A stretch of 46,795 nt of DNA from JBPYFK01 sp051984675 (GTDB taxonomy: Bacteria > Actinomycetota > Actinomycetes > Mycobacteriales > Pseudonocardiaceae): positions 1 to 46,795 of the forward strand of contig JBPYFK010000028.1 of assembly GCA_051984675.1 (NCBI GenBank), read 5' to 3'. A program made the translations under genes and the position numbers. Shown here one piece after another: positions 30,676-39,700 of this stretch. How positions within the stretch are numbered: position 1 is the stretch's first letter; every line of letters starts with the position of its first letter. Below the pieces are notes generated by a model. That model was given only the letters and a program-made list of their open reading frames with translations, did no database searches and was not told the origin of the DNA.

Positions 30676-32610
30676 TTACCTCGTGGGTGGCGGCGCCGGG
30701 GCGCCCGGAGGCGCTGGCGGAGCCGGAGGCGGCGGGGGCGGCGGGGGCGGTCCGCCGGGAACCACCGGGTCGGCGGCCAGATCGGGCGGCAGGACGTACT
30801 TCGGTGGTGGCGGGATGTCCGCATCGCCGCCGCCCGTGACGGTCACGGTCACGCCGGCCCGCGCCCCGCTCTGCCGGCCGACGAGAGTCACGCCCGCCTT
30901 GCCCTGGGCGTTGGACGGGATCTGCCAGGAACCGGCCGCCGCAGCACCACCCCGGCCGTTGACCCGGAACGCGGAGACCAGGTCACCGGTCTTACCTGGG
31001 CCGCTGTTGGCGTAGACCAGCACCACTTCGTTCGGCGCGAAGTCGGTGACGTAGAAGCTCAACGTCGTCCCCGGCATCCCGCCGTAGGCGCTGGGTTGGG
31101 CGGTCGGTGTGTAGGGCAGGACGGTGAACCCCGAACTCGCCGTCGTCCGGCTCTGCTCGCCGACCAGCATCAACCGCTGCGAGCCGGTGAGTTTGAACGG
31201 GGCGACGAACCGGGCACCGCTGACCGCGCCGTTGGGGCTGCCGGGCAGAACCGCGACCGGCGGCCCGGCCGAGCGGTTGATGTAGAGCAGCACCCGCTCG
31301 TTCGGTGCGAACCCGGACCCGGACACCGCGATCGGCTGGGCGGCCTTCGCCGCGTACGGCGTCACCGTCGCGACCGGGTACAGACCCTGCATGTAGAACG
31401 ACAGCGTGGCGGTCGTCTTGCTCTGCTCGCCGACCATCAGCAGCGTGGTCATCCCGGCGGGACCGATGCCGACCGGAACCCGACCCTGGCCGAAGCCACC
31501 GCCCTGGTCGGCCTGGACCTGCCCGGTGGGAGCGCCACTGAGCCCGCCCCAGTAGGCGTCCACCTTCTCGCCGGGCAGGAACCCGCTGCCGGACACGGTG
31601 ACCGTGTCACCGGGACGGCCGGTCGGTTTGAGCATCGAAATCGTTCCCGCGGCGGCTGTCGGGACCTCCGCGTCCGCCGAGGCCATCTTGTTCGAGTTGC
31701 GCTCGCGAGCGATGATCTGGGCGTGGTTGGCGCCGGGCATCGGCGGGACCATGAACCCGCTCAGCAGGGTGCCGTCCGGGCCGACCATCCCCCCTCCGAC
31801 GGGCAGCGGCTGCCTGGAGCCCGGCAGCAGGAACTGCAGGTCGACGGCCGCTCCGGTGTCGAACCCGCTGCCGTTCACCCCGACCTTCGTGCCCTGCCGG
31901 ATCAGGCCGGGGTCCAGGGAGATCACGGGCCCGCCCATCGGCACCCCGACCCCGTTGACCAGCACGGTCGGTGGTGGTGGGGGAGGCGGCGCGGCCGCGT
32001 TGTTGACTGGTTGCGGGCCGCCCATCAGCGCACGGACGAGGGAGAACACCAGGACGGCCGCGACCACGGTGAACCCGACCGTCGTCCACTTGGGACGATT
32101 CGCTCCCCGAAGTCCCGCGAGCTGGCTGATCGCCCGCTTCTGGAGGGGCTCGCGGGGTGTGCGCTCTTCCTCGGACTCGGTCTCTTCGGGTTCTTCGCGT
32201 TGCTCGGAAGGGGATTGCTCCGCCTCGGCAGCACGCTCGACCTTCGCCCGCTCGGGCGGCTGCTGCTTGGCGGGAGTTTCCCGCGCAACTGGTTCCCGCC
32301 CAACGGGTTCCCGCCGTGGAGGCTCCTGCTCAGCGGGTTCTTCGTGGGTGGATTCCTGGGCGGACTCCTGTGTTCCCGCTTCTTCCCGGTCGTGTCCTTC
32401 TTCCCGGTCGTGCCCTTCTTCCCGGTCGTGCCCTTCTTCCCGGTCGTGCCCTTCTTCCCAATCAGCACTGTGCCAATCGGTGTCCCGGTCGTCGATGTCC
32501 TGCCAGTTCAGATTCGCGAAACCCGAATCGGTTCCGGGGAGACCGGTTTCTGGCTCGTCCGGGGCGGGCGACTCGTCCGGCCGCCGGTCCCGGTCCTGTG
32601 GCTCGGTCAC
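30676..32610 (-). CDS. Single-span surface protein with acidic repeats and Ig-like modules
   Basis: A 644-residue protein of no family I can name. Residues 1-170 are highly charged and include four exact copies of EEGHDR at 52-75 (encoded by an 18-bp DNA repeat). One membrane helix lies at 175-197 (WTTVGFTVVAAVLVFSLVRA). A Pro linker leads to an outside part of four modules of roughly 90 residues, with signatures VNGSGFDTGAAV, VSGSGFLPGEKV, VSGSGFAPNERV and VTDFAPNEVVLVY, each closed by a VGEQS/VGRQS strand, resembling IPT/TIG or other bacterial Ig folds. The tail is a Pro-rich stretch. The predicted topology is N-in, C-out. It overlaps the GT39-like gene by GTGA, so it probably works with the glycosyltransferases as anchor, scaffold or acceptor. 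Confidence 0.72.
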   Translation of the reverse strand: MTEPQDRDRRPDESPAPDEPETGLPGTDSGFANLNWQDIDDRDTDWHSADWEEGHDREEGHDREEGHDREEGHDREEAGTQESAQESTHEEPAEQEPPRREPVGREPVARETPAKQQPPERAKVERAAEAEQSPSEQREEPEETESEEERTPREPLQKRAISQLAGLRGANRPKWTTVGFTVVAAVLVFSLVRALMGGPQPVNNAAAPPPPPPPTVLVNGVGVPMGGPVISLDPGLIRQGTKVGVNGSGFDTGAAVDLQFLLPGSRQPLPVGGGMVGPDGTLLSGFMVPPMPGANHAQIIARERNSNKMASADAEVPTAAAGTISMLKPTGRPGDTVTVSGSGFLPGEKVDAYWGGLSGAPTGQVQADQGGGFGQGRVPVGIGPAGMTTLLMVGEQSKTTATLSFYMQGLYPVATVTPYAAKAAQPIAVSGSGFAPNERVLLYINRSAGPPVAVLPGSPNGAVSGARFVAPFKLTGSQRLMLVGEQSRTTASSGFTVLPYTPTAQPSAYGGMPGTTLSFYVTDFAPNEVVLVYANSGPGKTGDLVSAFRVNGRGGAAAAGSWQIPSNAQGKAGVTLVGRQSGARAGVTVTVTGGGDADIPPPPKYVLPPDLAADPVVPGGPPPPPPPPPAPPAPPGAPAPPPTR

Positions 32611-34175
32611 TGCCCACTCGCCCCCTCATGATCTATCTGCAAGATTTCCAGGTGGACATTGCCTCGGGTCGCGTCCCAGATCGGGTGGGAATGGAAATCG
32701 ACGCCTTCGAGCATCCAGCCTTCCTGGTTTCCGTTTCCCTGCATCGCCGCGTGCATGCCGTTCGACATGACGACGTAATCGATGTTCTGCCAGCTGCCGT
32801 GGAATACCGCGTCCTTGACGGTCGGGTCCGAAGCCGCTTTCCAGTGGGAATGCGCGAAAGCGTAATAGGGCTTTCCCTCGTGCAGCTGCATCCACAGGTC
32901 GTCATCCATGATGATCCGCGCATTCGGCGGAATATGGGTGCGGATGAAATCGACCTGCGCCGCCTGCATGTCGGTCAACGGCTGGGTGTAAAGGTCGTGC
33001 ACGGCAAGGGCTCCCTTGTCGTTGTAGACGAAGAAGTACCCACCGGCTGGGGTCATCAGCAGTGCCAGGCACAGCCCCACGGTCGCCACCTTCATCGGGT
33101 TGCTGAACGCCCGCATCAGGTAGGCGGCGGCCATCCCGATGTTCAGTGCCAGCAGCGGGATGATCGGCAGGATGTAGAACTCCAACATCACGCTGCCGCG
33201 CACCATGTAGAACGCGTACGCGATGGCGAGTGCCGGTATCACCAGCAGCGCCGGTTTCTCGTGCCGGAGCCGCCAGCCCAGGTAGACGTTGATCCCGACC
33301 GCGATCACGCCGGCGAGCAGCAGCCAGCGGTCCTTCGGCATCCAGGTGTTGTAGAGCATCTGGTTGAACTGGCCGGTCTGGGACCGGTTCAGCTGCCACC
33401 ACACGGTGTACAGCAGTGACACGTGGCCGCCGGGCGGGTTGTTCAGGTTGAAACTCAGCCCTTCGGGTAGCAGCTCGCCCTTGAGGATCGAGTACGTGAT
33501 GTAACCGCCGAGCGGTGCCAGCGACGCGAACAGCCAGAAGCTCTCCGCGAACCGGCGGTTGGCCTTGCCCCGCACCGTCCAGCGCACCAGGAAGATCAGC
33601 ACCGGAACGAAGAAGATGGCGTTTTCCTTGGTGACCAGCGCGACGCCCAGTGCCAACCCGGCGGCCATCGTGGTCAGGACCCGGTTGTTCCACATCACCA
33701 GCAGGTACAGGCACAGCAGCAGCCAGAACACCATCATGTTGTCCAGCAGCACCTGGCGCTGGTAATAGATCGCCAGCGGGGAGATGTTGAACAGCAGCGC
33801 GGCGATGAAGGCGGCCTGGTAGTTGCCGGAGACCTTCCGGGCGATCTGGAACAGCATGACCGTGCTGGCCAGCTGCGCGATCAGCATCAGCACCCGGCCG
33901 GTGTTGATGCCGTTGCCGAACGTGCCGGATTGCCCGGGCAGCAGCACGTTCCAGATCGCGAGCAGCAACCACCCGCCGGGCGCGTGGTCGTAGACGTATG
34001 TGTAAGGGGAGAGCCGGCCTTCGTGCACCACCGCCCATGCCTGCTGGGCGTAGATACCTTCGTCCGTCAGGTACAGGGGGTAGTGGAAGTCGTTGAAGGC
34101 ATGGGTGAGCACACCCACCAGCACCGCAAGCGCCAGCAGTGCGGTGCCGTATCCGGTGGCGGCCCTAACCCGCAT
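32607..34175 (-). CDS. GT39/ArnT-like lipid-linked sugar transferase
   Basis: A 522-residue polytopic protein with about 11-12 membrane helices. The first periplasmic loop carries LTDEGIYAQQAW, with Asp38-Glu39 as the catalytic acidic pair of PMT/ArnT-type (GT-C) transferases, then YDHAPGGWLLLA. A soluble C-terminal domain includes THIPPNARIIMDDDLWMQL and the last segment with a His-rich VDFHSHPIWD. It is 11 bp overlapping with the GT2 gene and coupled to the surface protein by GTGA. It should transfer a sugar from a polyprenyl-phosphate donor to an extracellular acceptor, either glycan or protein. Donor and acceptor are not evident. Confidence 0.8.
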   Translation of the reverse strand: MRVRAATGYGTALLALAVLVGVLTHAFNDFHYPLYLTDEGIYAQQAWAVVHEGRLSPYTYVYDHAPGGWLLLAIWNVLLPGQSGTFGNGINTGRVLMLIAQLASTVMLFQIARKVSGNYQAAFIAALLFNISPLAIYYQRQVLLDNMMVFWLLLCLYLLVMWNNRVLTTMAAGLALGVALVTKENAIFFVPVLIFLVRWTVRGKANRRFAESFWLFASLAPLGGYITYSILKGELLPEGLSFNLNNPPGGHVSLLYTVWWQLNRSQTGQFNQMLYNTWMPKDRWLLLAGVIAVGINVYLGWRLRHEKPALLVIPALAIAYAFYMVRGSVMLEFYILPIIPLLALNIGMAAAYLMRAFSNPMKVATVGLCLALLMTPAGGYFFVYNDKGALAVHDLYTQPLTDMQAAQVDFIRTHIPPNARIIMDDDLWMQLHEGKPYYAFAHSHWKAASDPTVKDAVFHGSWQNIDYVVMSNGMHAAMQGNGNQEGWMLEGVDFHSHPIWDATRGNVHLEILQIDHEGASGQ

Positions 34176-35454
34176 GACCCACCACGCCCTTGGTCAGCGA
34201 GCGGTGGGCGCCCACGTGCTTGGTCTTCTCCCAGTCGTTCTTGTTCATGATCATGCGGCGGATCGCCCGTGCCGCCGAATACCCGAGGACGAGCTGGTAC
34301 GGGTACCAGGCGATCGCCAGCTTGACCACCATGCGCCAGTTCGCCGGCAGGTGATGGGCGTCGGTGAACTCGTACAGCCCGACCATCGACGTCATGAAGT
34401 GCGCGAACAGCAGCATCAACGGCAGGTAGGAGAACAGCGCCACCTGGACCGGCGTATGCACCACCAGGATCAGCAGCAACGAGACCGGCACGTAGAACGC
34501 CAGCGCGGCCTGCACGTTCGGGAAGGCGAGTGTGTAGAACGCCAACAGTCGCTGCGGCCGGGTGGGCATCTGCCGCCAGACGCCCTTGTGCAGGGTCTGG
34601 ATGAATCCCTGACTCCACCGGGTGCGTTGCCGGATGAACGACGCCAGCGTCGGCGGGGTCTCCTCCTTGGTGACGTACCGGTCGTCGTAGACCACGCGGA
34701 CTTTCGCGCCCATGGCACTCAGCCGCAGGCCGATCTCGGCGTCCTCGGTCAGGTTCGTCTCGTCCCAGCCGCGCAGGTGGTACAGGAGCTTGCGGCGGAA
34801 GAACACGGTGTTGCCGCCGAGCGGGATGGAACCGAAACGGGCGTGGAAGTGCAGCCGGCTTTTGAACCAGAAGAAGTACTCCAGGACGTTGATCGCGGAG
34901 TACCAGTTGGACCGGTAGTTCATCAACTGCACGCCGGCCTGCACGACCGCGGGCCGCTCCCGCACGAACAGGGTGTTGACCAGCTGGAAGATGTCCGGGT
35001 GCAGGTCGTCCTCGGCGTCGAAGATGCAGACCACGTCGTTGCGCGCCCGCTGCAGTGCGAAGTTCAACCCGTGCGGCTTGTTGACCGGTCCGTCGTGGAA
35101 CACCGCGATCTCGACGTTGGTCCAACCCTCGCCGCGCAGCTGGTCAGCCTCCTGCTGGGCCATGTCGATCGTGCCGTCACCGTCCGCGCACACCACGATG
35201 ATCTGCATCAGCGACGGCGGGTAGTTCGCGCTGGCGACCCGGCGGATGGTGCTCTTGATGACGTCTTCCTCGTGCCGTGCCGGCAGCAGCACCGTGAACG
35301 ACACGCGCGGTGGCGAGAACGTCTTCGGGGACCTGTTCCCCGCGCTGGCCTCCGGCTGGTCCCAGGTGTAGATCATCATGTAGAGCGTCAGCGTGGCCTG
35401 CGCGGTCAGCGCGAGCGAGATGATGATGAGCGCTGTGAAGAGGATGTCGACCAT
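34165..35454 (-). CDS. Processive-type family 2 glycosyltransferase (membrane)
   Basis: A 429-residue GT2 enzyme of cellulose/hyaluronan synthase-like architecture. There is one N-terminal helix, then a GT-A domain with DGDGT (Asp91/93), DAEDD (146-150), the general-base region TEDAE (236-240) and QRTRW (276-280), the QxxRW motif that marks processive enzymes. Three or four helices follow. The start at 35454 has GGAAGGGGG upstream. It has no PilZ domain, so direct c-di-GMP control is not suggested. Its gene overlaps GtrA by 49 bp upstream and the GT39-like gene by 11 bp downstream. The product could be a beta-glucan-like polymer or polyprenyl-linked sugar; a cellulase gene nearby favours the former, as inference. 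Confidence 0.85.
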   Translation of the reverse strand: MVDILFTALIIISLALTAQATLTLYMMIYTWDQPEASAGNRSPKTFSPPRVSFTVLLPARHEEDVIKSTIRRVASANYPPSLMQIIVVCADGDGTIDMAQQEADQLRGEGWTNVEIAVFHDGPVNKPHGLNFALQRARNDVVCIFDAEDDLHPDIFQLVNTLFVRERPAVVQAGVQLMNYRSNWYSAINVLEYFFWFKSRLHFHARFGSIPLGGNTVFFRRKLLYHLRGWDETNLTEDAEIGLRLSAMGAKVRVVYDDRYVTKEETPPTLASFIRQRTRWSQGFIQTLHKGVWRQMPTRPQRLLAFYTLAFPNVQAALAFYVPVSLLLILVVHTPVQVALFSYLPLMLLFAHFMTSMVGLYEFTDAHHLPANWRMVVKLAIAWYPYQLVLGYSAARAIRRMIMNKNDWEKTKHVGAHRSLTKGVVGHAG

Positions 35455-35888
35455 GCGTGTGCACCCCCTTCCGCCGGTCGCCAGACCCAGAACGCGCTGG
35501 CGGTGAAGTTCAGTGCGGCGCCGGCGCCGATGGCGATCAGGTTGGCCGGCAGCAGCTGCATGCGGGAGCCGACCAGTAACCACACCAGGCTCGGCGTCAC
35601 GACCAGCGCGGTCAGTGTCGCCAGGTTGAACTTGAGGAACCGCCGCAGGGATGGATGCTGCTGCTCGAAGGTCCAGTAGTCGTTGAGCAGGTAGTTCCCG
35701 ATGATCGAGACCTCGACCGCGAGCAGCGAGGATGGAAACAACGGCAGGTGCGCACCGCGATACAGCACCATCAGCATGGCGGTGTTCACCACGACGCCGA
35801 GCGCGCCGACGATTCCGAATTTGACTCCCGCCCGCGCGAGCGCCATGGCGTCGACGGTCGGCCGCGCGCCCTGACGAAATGCCCCCAT
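35406..35888 (-). CDS. GtrA-family membrane protein, first gene of glycan operon
   Basis: A 160-residue protein with four predicted helices (VKFGIVGALGVVVNTAMLMV, LLAVEVSIIGNYLLNDYWTF, LATLTALVVTPSLVWLLVGS and a fourth, LIAIGAGAALNFTASAFWVW) typical of GtrA. It may flip or present polyprenyl-phosphate sugars for the transferases downstream. The start at 35888 has a very strong GGGGAGGGGAG ribosome site; a longer upstream reading is not needed. Its last 16 codons are shared, in another frame, with the start of the GT2 gene, giving a Ser/Arg-rich tail that is probably a by-product of the overlap. Confidence 0.85.
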   Translation of the reverse strand: MGAFRQGARPTVDAMALARAGVKFGIVGALGVVVNTAMLMVLYRGAHLPLFPSSLLAVEVSIIGNYLLNDYWTFEQQHPSLRRFLKFNLATLTALVVTPSLVWLLVGSRMQLLPANLIAIGAGAALNFTASAFWVWRPAEGGAHAWSTSSSQRSSSSRSR

Positions 35889-35995
35889 CTTTTTCTCCCC
35901 TCCCCTGGGTTCACTGTTTATCGTCCGCAGCGGTTGAATCGGGAACAACACCCTTTTATCGAAGTGGGGGAACTACTTATGGGGGAGTCCGAGAA

Positions 35996-36038
35996 AGGAC
36001 CTTAGACCCGGCAATGTCAAAAATGGGTCTTTAGTCCC
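35996..36038 (-). promoter_or_regulatory. Two DevR/DosR-box-like sites upstream of glycan operon
   Basis: GGGTCTTTAGTCCC at 36025-36038 matches 13 of 14 positions of the DevR/DosR core palindrome (GGGACTWWAGTCCC). AGGACCTTAGACCC at 35996-36009 matches 11 of 14. Their centres are 29 bp apart, and a TTGACA hexamer on the minus strand lies between them at 36020-36015, pointing toward GtrA. Such boxes near a -35 element are typical of activation by NarL-family regulators. Confidence 0.5.
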
Positions 36039-36159
36039 GAGATTCGATCACAGAACTTGTTTGGCGACGAGAACGCGGTGTCGTGCGACCCGCGATTCGG
36101 GAGTAATTTTCCTGCTCCAGGACCGTTGTAAGAATGGTCCGCATGGGCGAGGCAGCGGG

Positions 36160-36215
36160 TGCACACCAAGTTCTGCACACCGGGTCCTGCACACCAAGTC
36201 CTGCACACCGGGTCC
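36160..36215. repeat. Four exact-length 14-bp tandem repeats
   Basis: TGCACACCAAGTTC, TGCACACCGGGTCC, TGCACACCAAGTCC and TGCACACCGGGTCC follow one another with no gap, so units 1/3 and 2/4 form a 28-bp higher-order repeat. The array is in the 424-bp divergent region between GtrA and the small membrane protein, about 35 bp before a good promoter. Minus-strand reading gives Cys-rich peptides, but 14 is not divisible by three and no gene is called. The rest of the region holds the DevR-like sites and that promoter. Confidence 0.9.
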
Positions 36216-36249
36216 TGCGGCTCCGCACCCGACACGGCGCCTCGCGTCG

Positions 36250-36278
36250 TTCACTCGCTGTTCACCTGAACGTAGAAT
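36250..36278 (+). promoter_or_regulatory. Promoter of small membrane protein-P-type ATPase unit
   Basis: TTCACT (36250-36255), 17 bp, then TAGAAT (36273-36278) form a plausible housekeeping-type promoter. Transcription would start near 36285, giving a leader of about 28 nt before the ATG at 36313. Confidence 0.55.
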
Positions 36279-36312
36279 GGCCCAATTCGGGCGTTTCGGT
36301 GAGGTGAGGCCA

Positions 36313-36636
36313 ATGACTACGGCTCAGGCGGGGACATCCGCATCGACCCGGTCCGGGGCGCAGACCACGCGGCAGCGGGGCGGCGGGCGCGCCCAGGGCA
36401 CGACGATCAACCTCCCCTTTGTCACGGCGGAGTTCCACGGTCTGGACGCCGCTACTCGCGCGCAGCTCACCGCGACGGCGGCGACCGTGCAAGCACAGCT
36501 GACCCGGGAGAGGATGATTTTCTACGGCGGTTTGGCGCTGGGCGCGGTGCTGGACCTGCTCGACTGGCCGGTGGCGCTGGCGATCGGCGTCAGTTATGAA
36601 CTGGTCGGCCGCGGCACGCGCACGAAGCAGCCGTAA
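36313..36636 (+). CDS. Small membrane protein upstream of P-type ATPase
   Basis: A 107-residue protein with a Thr/Ser/Arg-rich, flexible N-terminus of about 35 residues. A helical stretch LDAATRAQLTATAATVQAQL follows, and then a hydrophobic part FYGGLALGAVLDLLDWPVAL that makes one or two helices with an acidic pair in the middle. GAGGTGAGG precedes the ATG at 36313; an earlier ATG at 36277 would overlap the promoter. It lies 75 bp before the giant ATPase and is probably co-transcribed. It could be a regulatory subunit, as many P-type ATPases have a small membrane partner, but no family is recognised. Confidence 0.65.
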   Translation: MTTAQAGTSASTRSGAQTTRQRGGGRAQGTTINLPFVTAEFHGLDAATRAQLTATAATVQAQLTRERMIFYGGLALGAVLDLLDWPVALAIGVSYELVGRGTRTKQP

Positions 36637-36711
36637 CGATCTTCGAGGCGGGCTCGTCATGATCGAGCCCGCTTTGGTGTCGTCGCGCGCTCATTTCGGA
36701 AGGGACGGCAA

Positions 36712-39700
36712 ATGCCGTTTGGCTGGCTGAGATCGGTGGTGTCCACGATCGCGAACCCCGTCCTGGGCGCGATCGAACCGCTGATCGGCCTGGTCAACGA
36801 GCATCAGGCGCCGACCCGGACACATCTGGACCTGCGCGGAGCGCATCGTCCGGGCGCCGAGCACGCCGCTCGGGACCTGGAGGATCGGCTGAGCCGAGCC
36901 GACGGCGTGCTCGACGCCGAGGTCAACGCGGTTCTCGGGCAGGTGGTGGTCACCCACGACCCGGACGTGATCGGCAAGAGCCAGCTGCGGCGCGTGATCG
37001 CGGACGTGGAGCGGGATCATGATCTGGATCGGCATGGTTACCCCGAGGCCGCCGAGCAGCATCCGGGCAACGCGGGCGCGCTGGTCCGGGAGATCGGGGC
37101 GCTGGGCGTCAGCCTCGCTGGCCTGAGCTACTCCGTGGTCGGTGTCTTCGTTCCGGTGCGCGCCCTCTCACCGCTGGTACCGGCGGTGGTCTCGCTGGCG
37201 GAGAACGTGCCGCGCCTGCGCCAGGCGCTCGCCGTCCCGCTGGGACGATCCCGGTCGGACACCCTGTACGCGCTGGGTGGCCCGGTGTCCCAGGGCCTGG
37301 CGCTCCAGCCGATGTCGCTGGTGACCGGCGCGTGCCTGCGCTTCGCCAGCTCCCGCGAGATGTCGGCCCGGCGCGGTGCCTGGCAGCGCTGGGAGCGGAG
37401 CACCGCGCAGCGGCCCGGCACGTACCGGGTCGGGCCGGTGGAGACCGCGCCCCGCCCGACACCCCTGCCGGACGGCCCGGTGGAGAAGGTCGCGAACACC
37501 TCGGGCGGCTTCGCGCTGCTCGGATATGGCGCACTGTTCGCCCTTACCCGCAACCAGCAGCGCGCCCTGGCCGCGCTGCTCGCGTGCGTTCCCCGCGCGA
37601 GCCATGCCGGCCGCGAAGCCTTCGCGACCCACCTGGCCACCGAACTCTCCGGCAGCGGCAACCTGATCTTCGAACCGCAGGTGCTGCGCCGGCTGGACCG
37701 GGTGGACACCGTGGTGATCGACGCGCCGACGCTGCTGACCGGGCGGCAGGTGCTCGATGAGGTGATCGTGCTCGACGAGGACGTGGACGTGACCGTCCTG
37801 TTCGAGCGCGCGAGTGAGCTGATCGACCCCAGCCACCCGACGAAGGTCGCTCAACTTGGTGATTGGGCCGCGATGCCGCTCGCGGACTTCACTCCCGGCC
37901 TGCCGGAGCAGGCCCATGAGGCCGCAAGCGACCTGGTGGACCGGGGAGCGACCGCCCTCGTCCTGACGCATTTCGGCCGCCCGGTGGCAATGGTCGGGAT
38001 CGCGGACGAGCTGGACCCGTTCGCGGAAGCCACCGTCCAAGCCGGTCAGTTCGCGGGCACGGTGCTGGTCGCGGGAAAGGGCACCCGCCTGGACCGCCGG
38101 CTGCCGGTGGACGGTGTGGTCTCCGGCGGCAACCACCTGCCCGGCGAGGTACGCGACCTGCAGGGCGACGGCCGCGTCGTGGCTGTCGTGTCGACGCGAA
38201 GTCACGCCGGCCTCGCGGCGGCTGACGTCGGGATCGGACTCATGACGAGGGAAGGCGCGGCGCCCTGGGGCGCGGACGTCATGAGCCCGAATCTCGCGCA
38301 GGTGCACAAAGTGCTGGCAGCGACGGAAAACGCGCGGCAGATCAGCCACCGTGCCGCGCAGCTGTCCGCGGCCGGCTCGGGTTTCGGTAGCGTGCTCGGC
38401 CTGTTCGGTCCGGCCCTCGGCGCGCCCACCCGTGCCTCCATCCCGGTGCATGTCACGGCGATCTCGGCGTTCGCGCTCGGGACGTGGTCCGGCATGCGGG
38501 CCGCCGAGCGGCCCCTGCCGGTGCCCCGGCAGCGCACGCCCTGGCACGCCATGCCCCCGCACACCGTGCTCGACCGGCTCGGCAGCTCGCCGGACGGGCT
38601 CGCCCGCACGGATGCCGCCGAGCGCTGGCAGCCAGAAGACGCCGGCAGGCCGGAATCCGGGGTTCTCCGGTCCTCGTTCGAGGGGTTGTTCACGCCCCTG
38701 ACCCCGGTGCTCGGTGCGGGTGCGGTGGTGTCGGCCGCCCTCGGGTCCATTGTGGACGCGGCGATGATCGGGACGGTGCTCGGCGTCAACGCCCTGATCG
38801 ACGGCGTCCAGCGGGTCACCGCCAACCGCGAGCTGGCCCGGCTGCTCGACGGCAGCCACGTGCCGGCGCGGGTCCGGCGAGACGGCGTCAGCGCGACCGT
38901 GCTGGCCACCGAGCTGGTACCCGGCGACGTGATCGAGCTGCACGCGGGCGACAGCGTGCCGGCCGACTGCCGGGTGCTGGAAGCCAGCGGGCTGGAACTC
39001 GACGAAGCCAGCCTGACCGGCGAGTCACAGCTGGTGGCCAAGACGGAGGCCGCCACGACCGCGAGCGAGATCGCGGACCGCACGTCCATGCTCTACCAGG
39101 GCACTGTGGTCGCCACCGGCACTGCCACCGCCGTCGTGGTGGCCACCGGCTCGCGCACCGAACTCGGACGCACCGCCCACGCCGAAGCCGCGGTAGCGCC
39201 CGGGAGCGGCGGTGTGGAGGCCCGGCTGACGCTGCTGACCAAGCGCACGCTTCCGCTGTCCGGGGTCGCCGGAGTGATCCTGCTGGTCGTGGACATGTTC
39301 CGGGGCGTCGCCCCTGGCCAGGCCATCGGTCGGGCGATGGGCTTGGCGGTCGCGGCGGTGCCGGAGGGCCTGCCGTTCGTGGCGACCGTGGCCGAGCTGG
39401 CCGCAGCACGCAGGCTGTCCAAACGTGGAGTACTGGTCCGCAGCCCCGCGACGATCGAGGCCCTGGGCAGGGTCAACGTCCTGTGCTTCGACAAGACCGG
39501 CACGCTCACGCAGGGGCGGATCAGCCTGTGCGAGGTGTCCGACGGGACCACCAGCAGCCCTGCGGACCGTCTTGACCCGGAGTTGCGGTGGGTCGTGGCG
39601 GCCGGCGTGCTCGCCAGCGCCCGCGAGGACGGCGACCGGCCGCTGGCCCATCCGACCGACCGGGCCGTACTCGAAGGCGCCCGCAAAGCCGGGATCGTCG

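Noticed and set aside
34165..35454. Assignment of the GT2 as a CslA/BcsA cellulose synthase
   Set aside because: The QxxRW and DxD motifs fit processive GT2 enzymes in general, but there is no PilZ domain and no GlxA-type oxidase or BcsB nearby; the polymer is not determined.
36160..36215. CRISPR-like array
   Set aside because: Units are contiguous 14-bp repeats without spacers and no cas genes are present.
36017..36235. Cys-rich minus-strand peptides over the 14-bp repeats
   Set aside because: All three frames give similar Cys-rich readings because of the repeat; no ribosome site and no conserved start.
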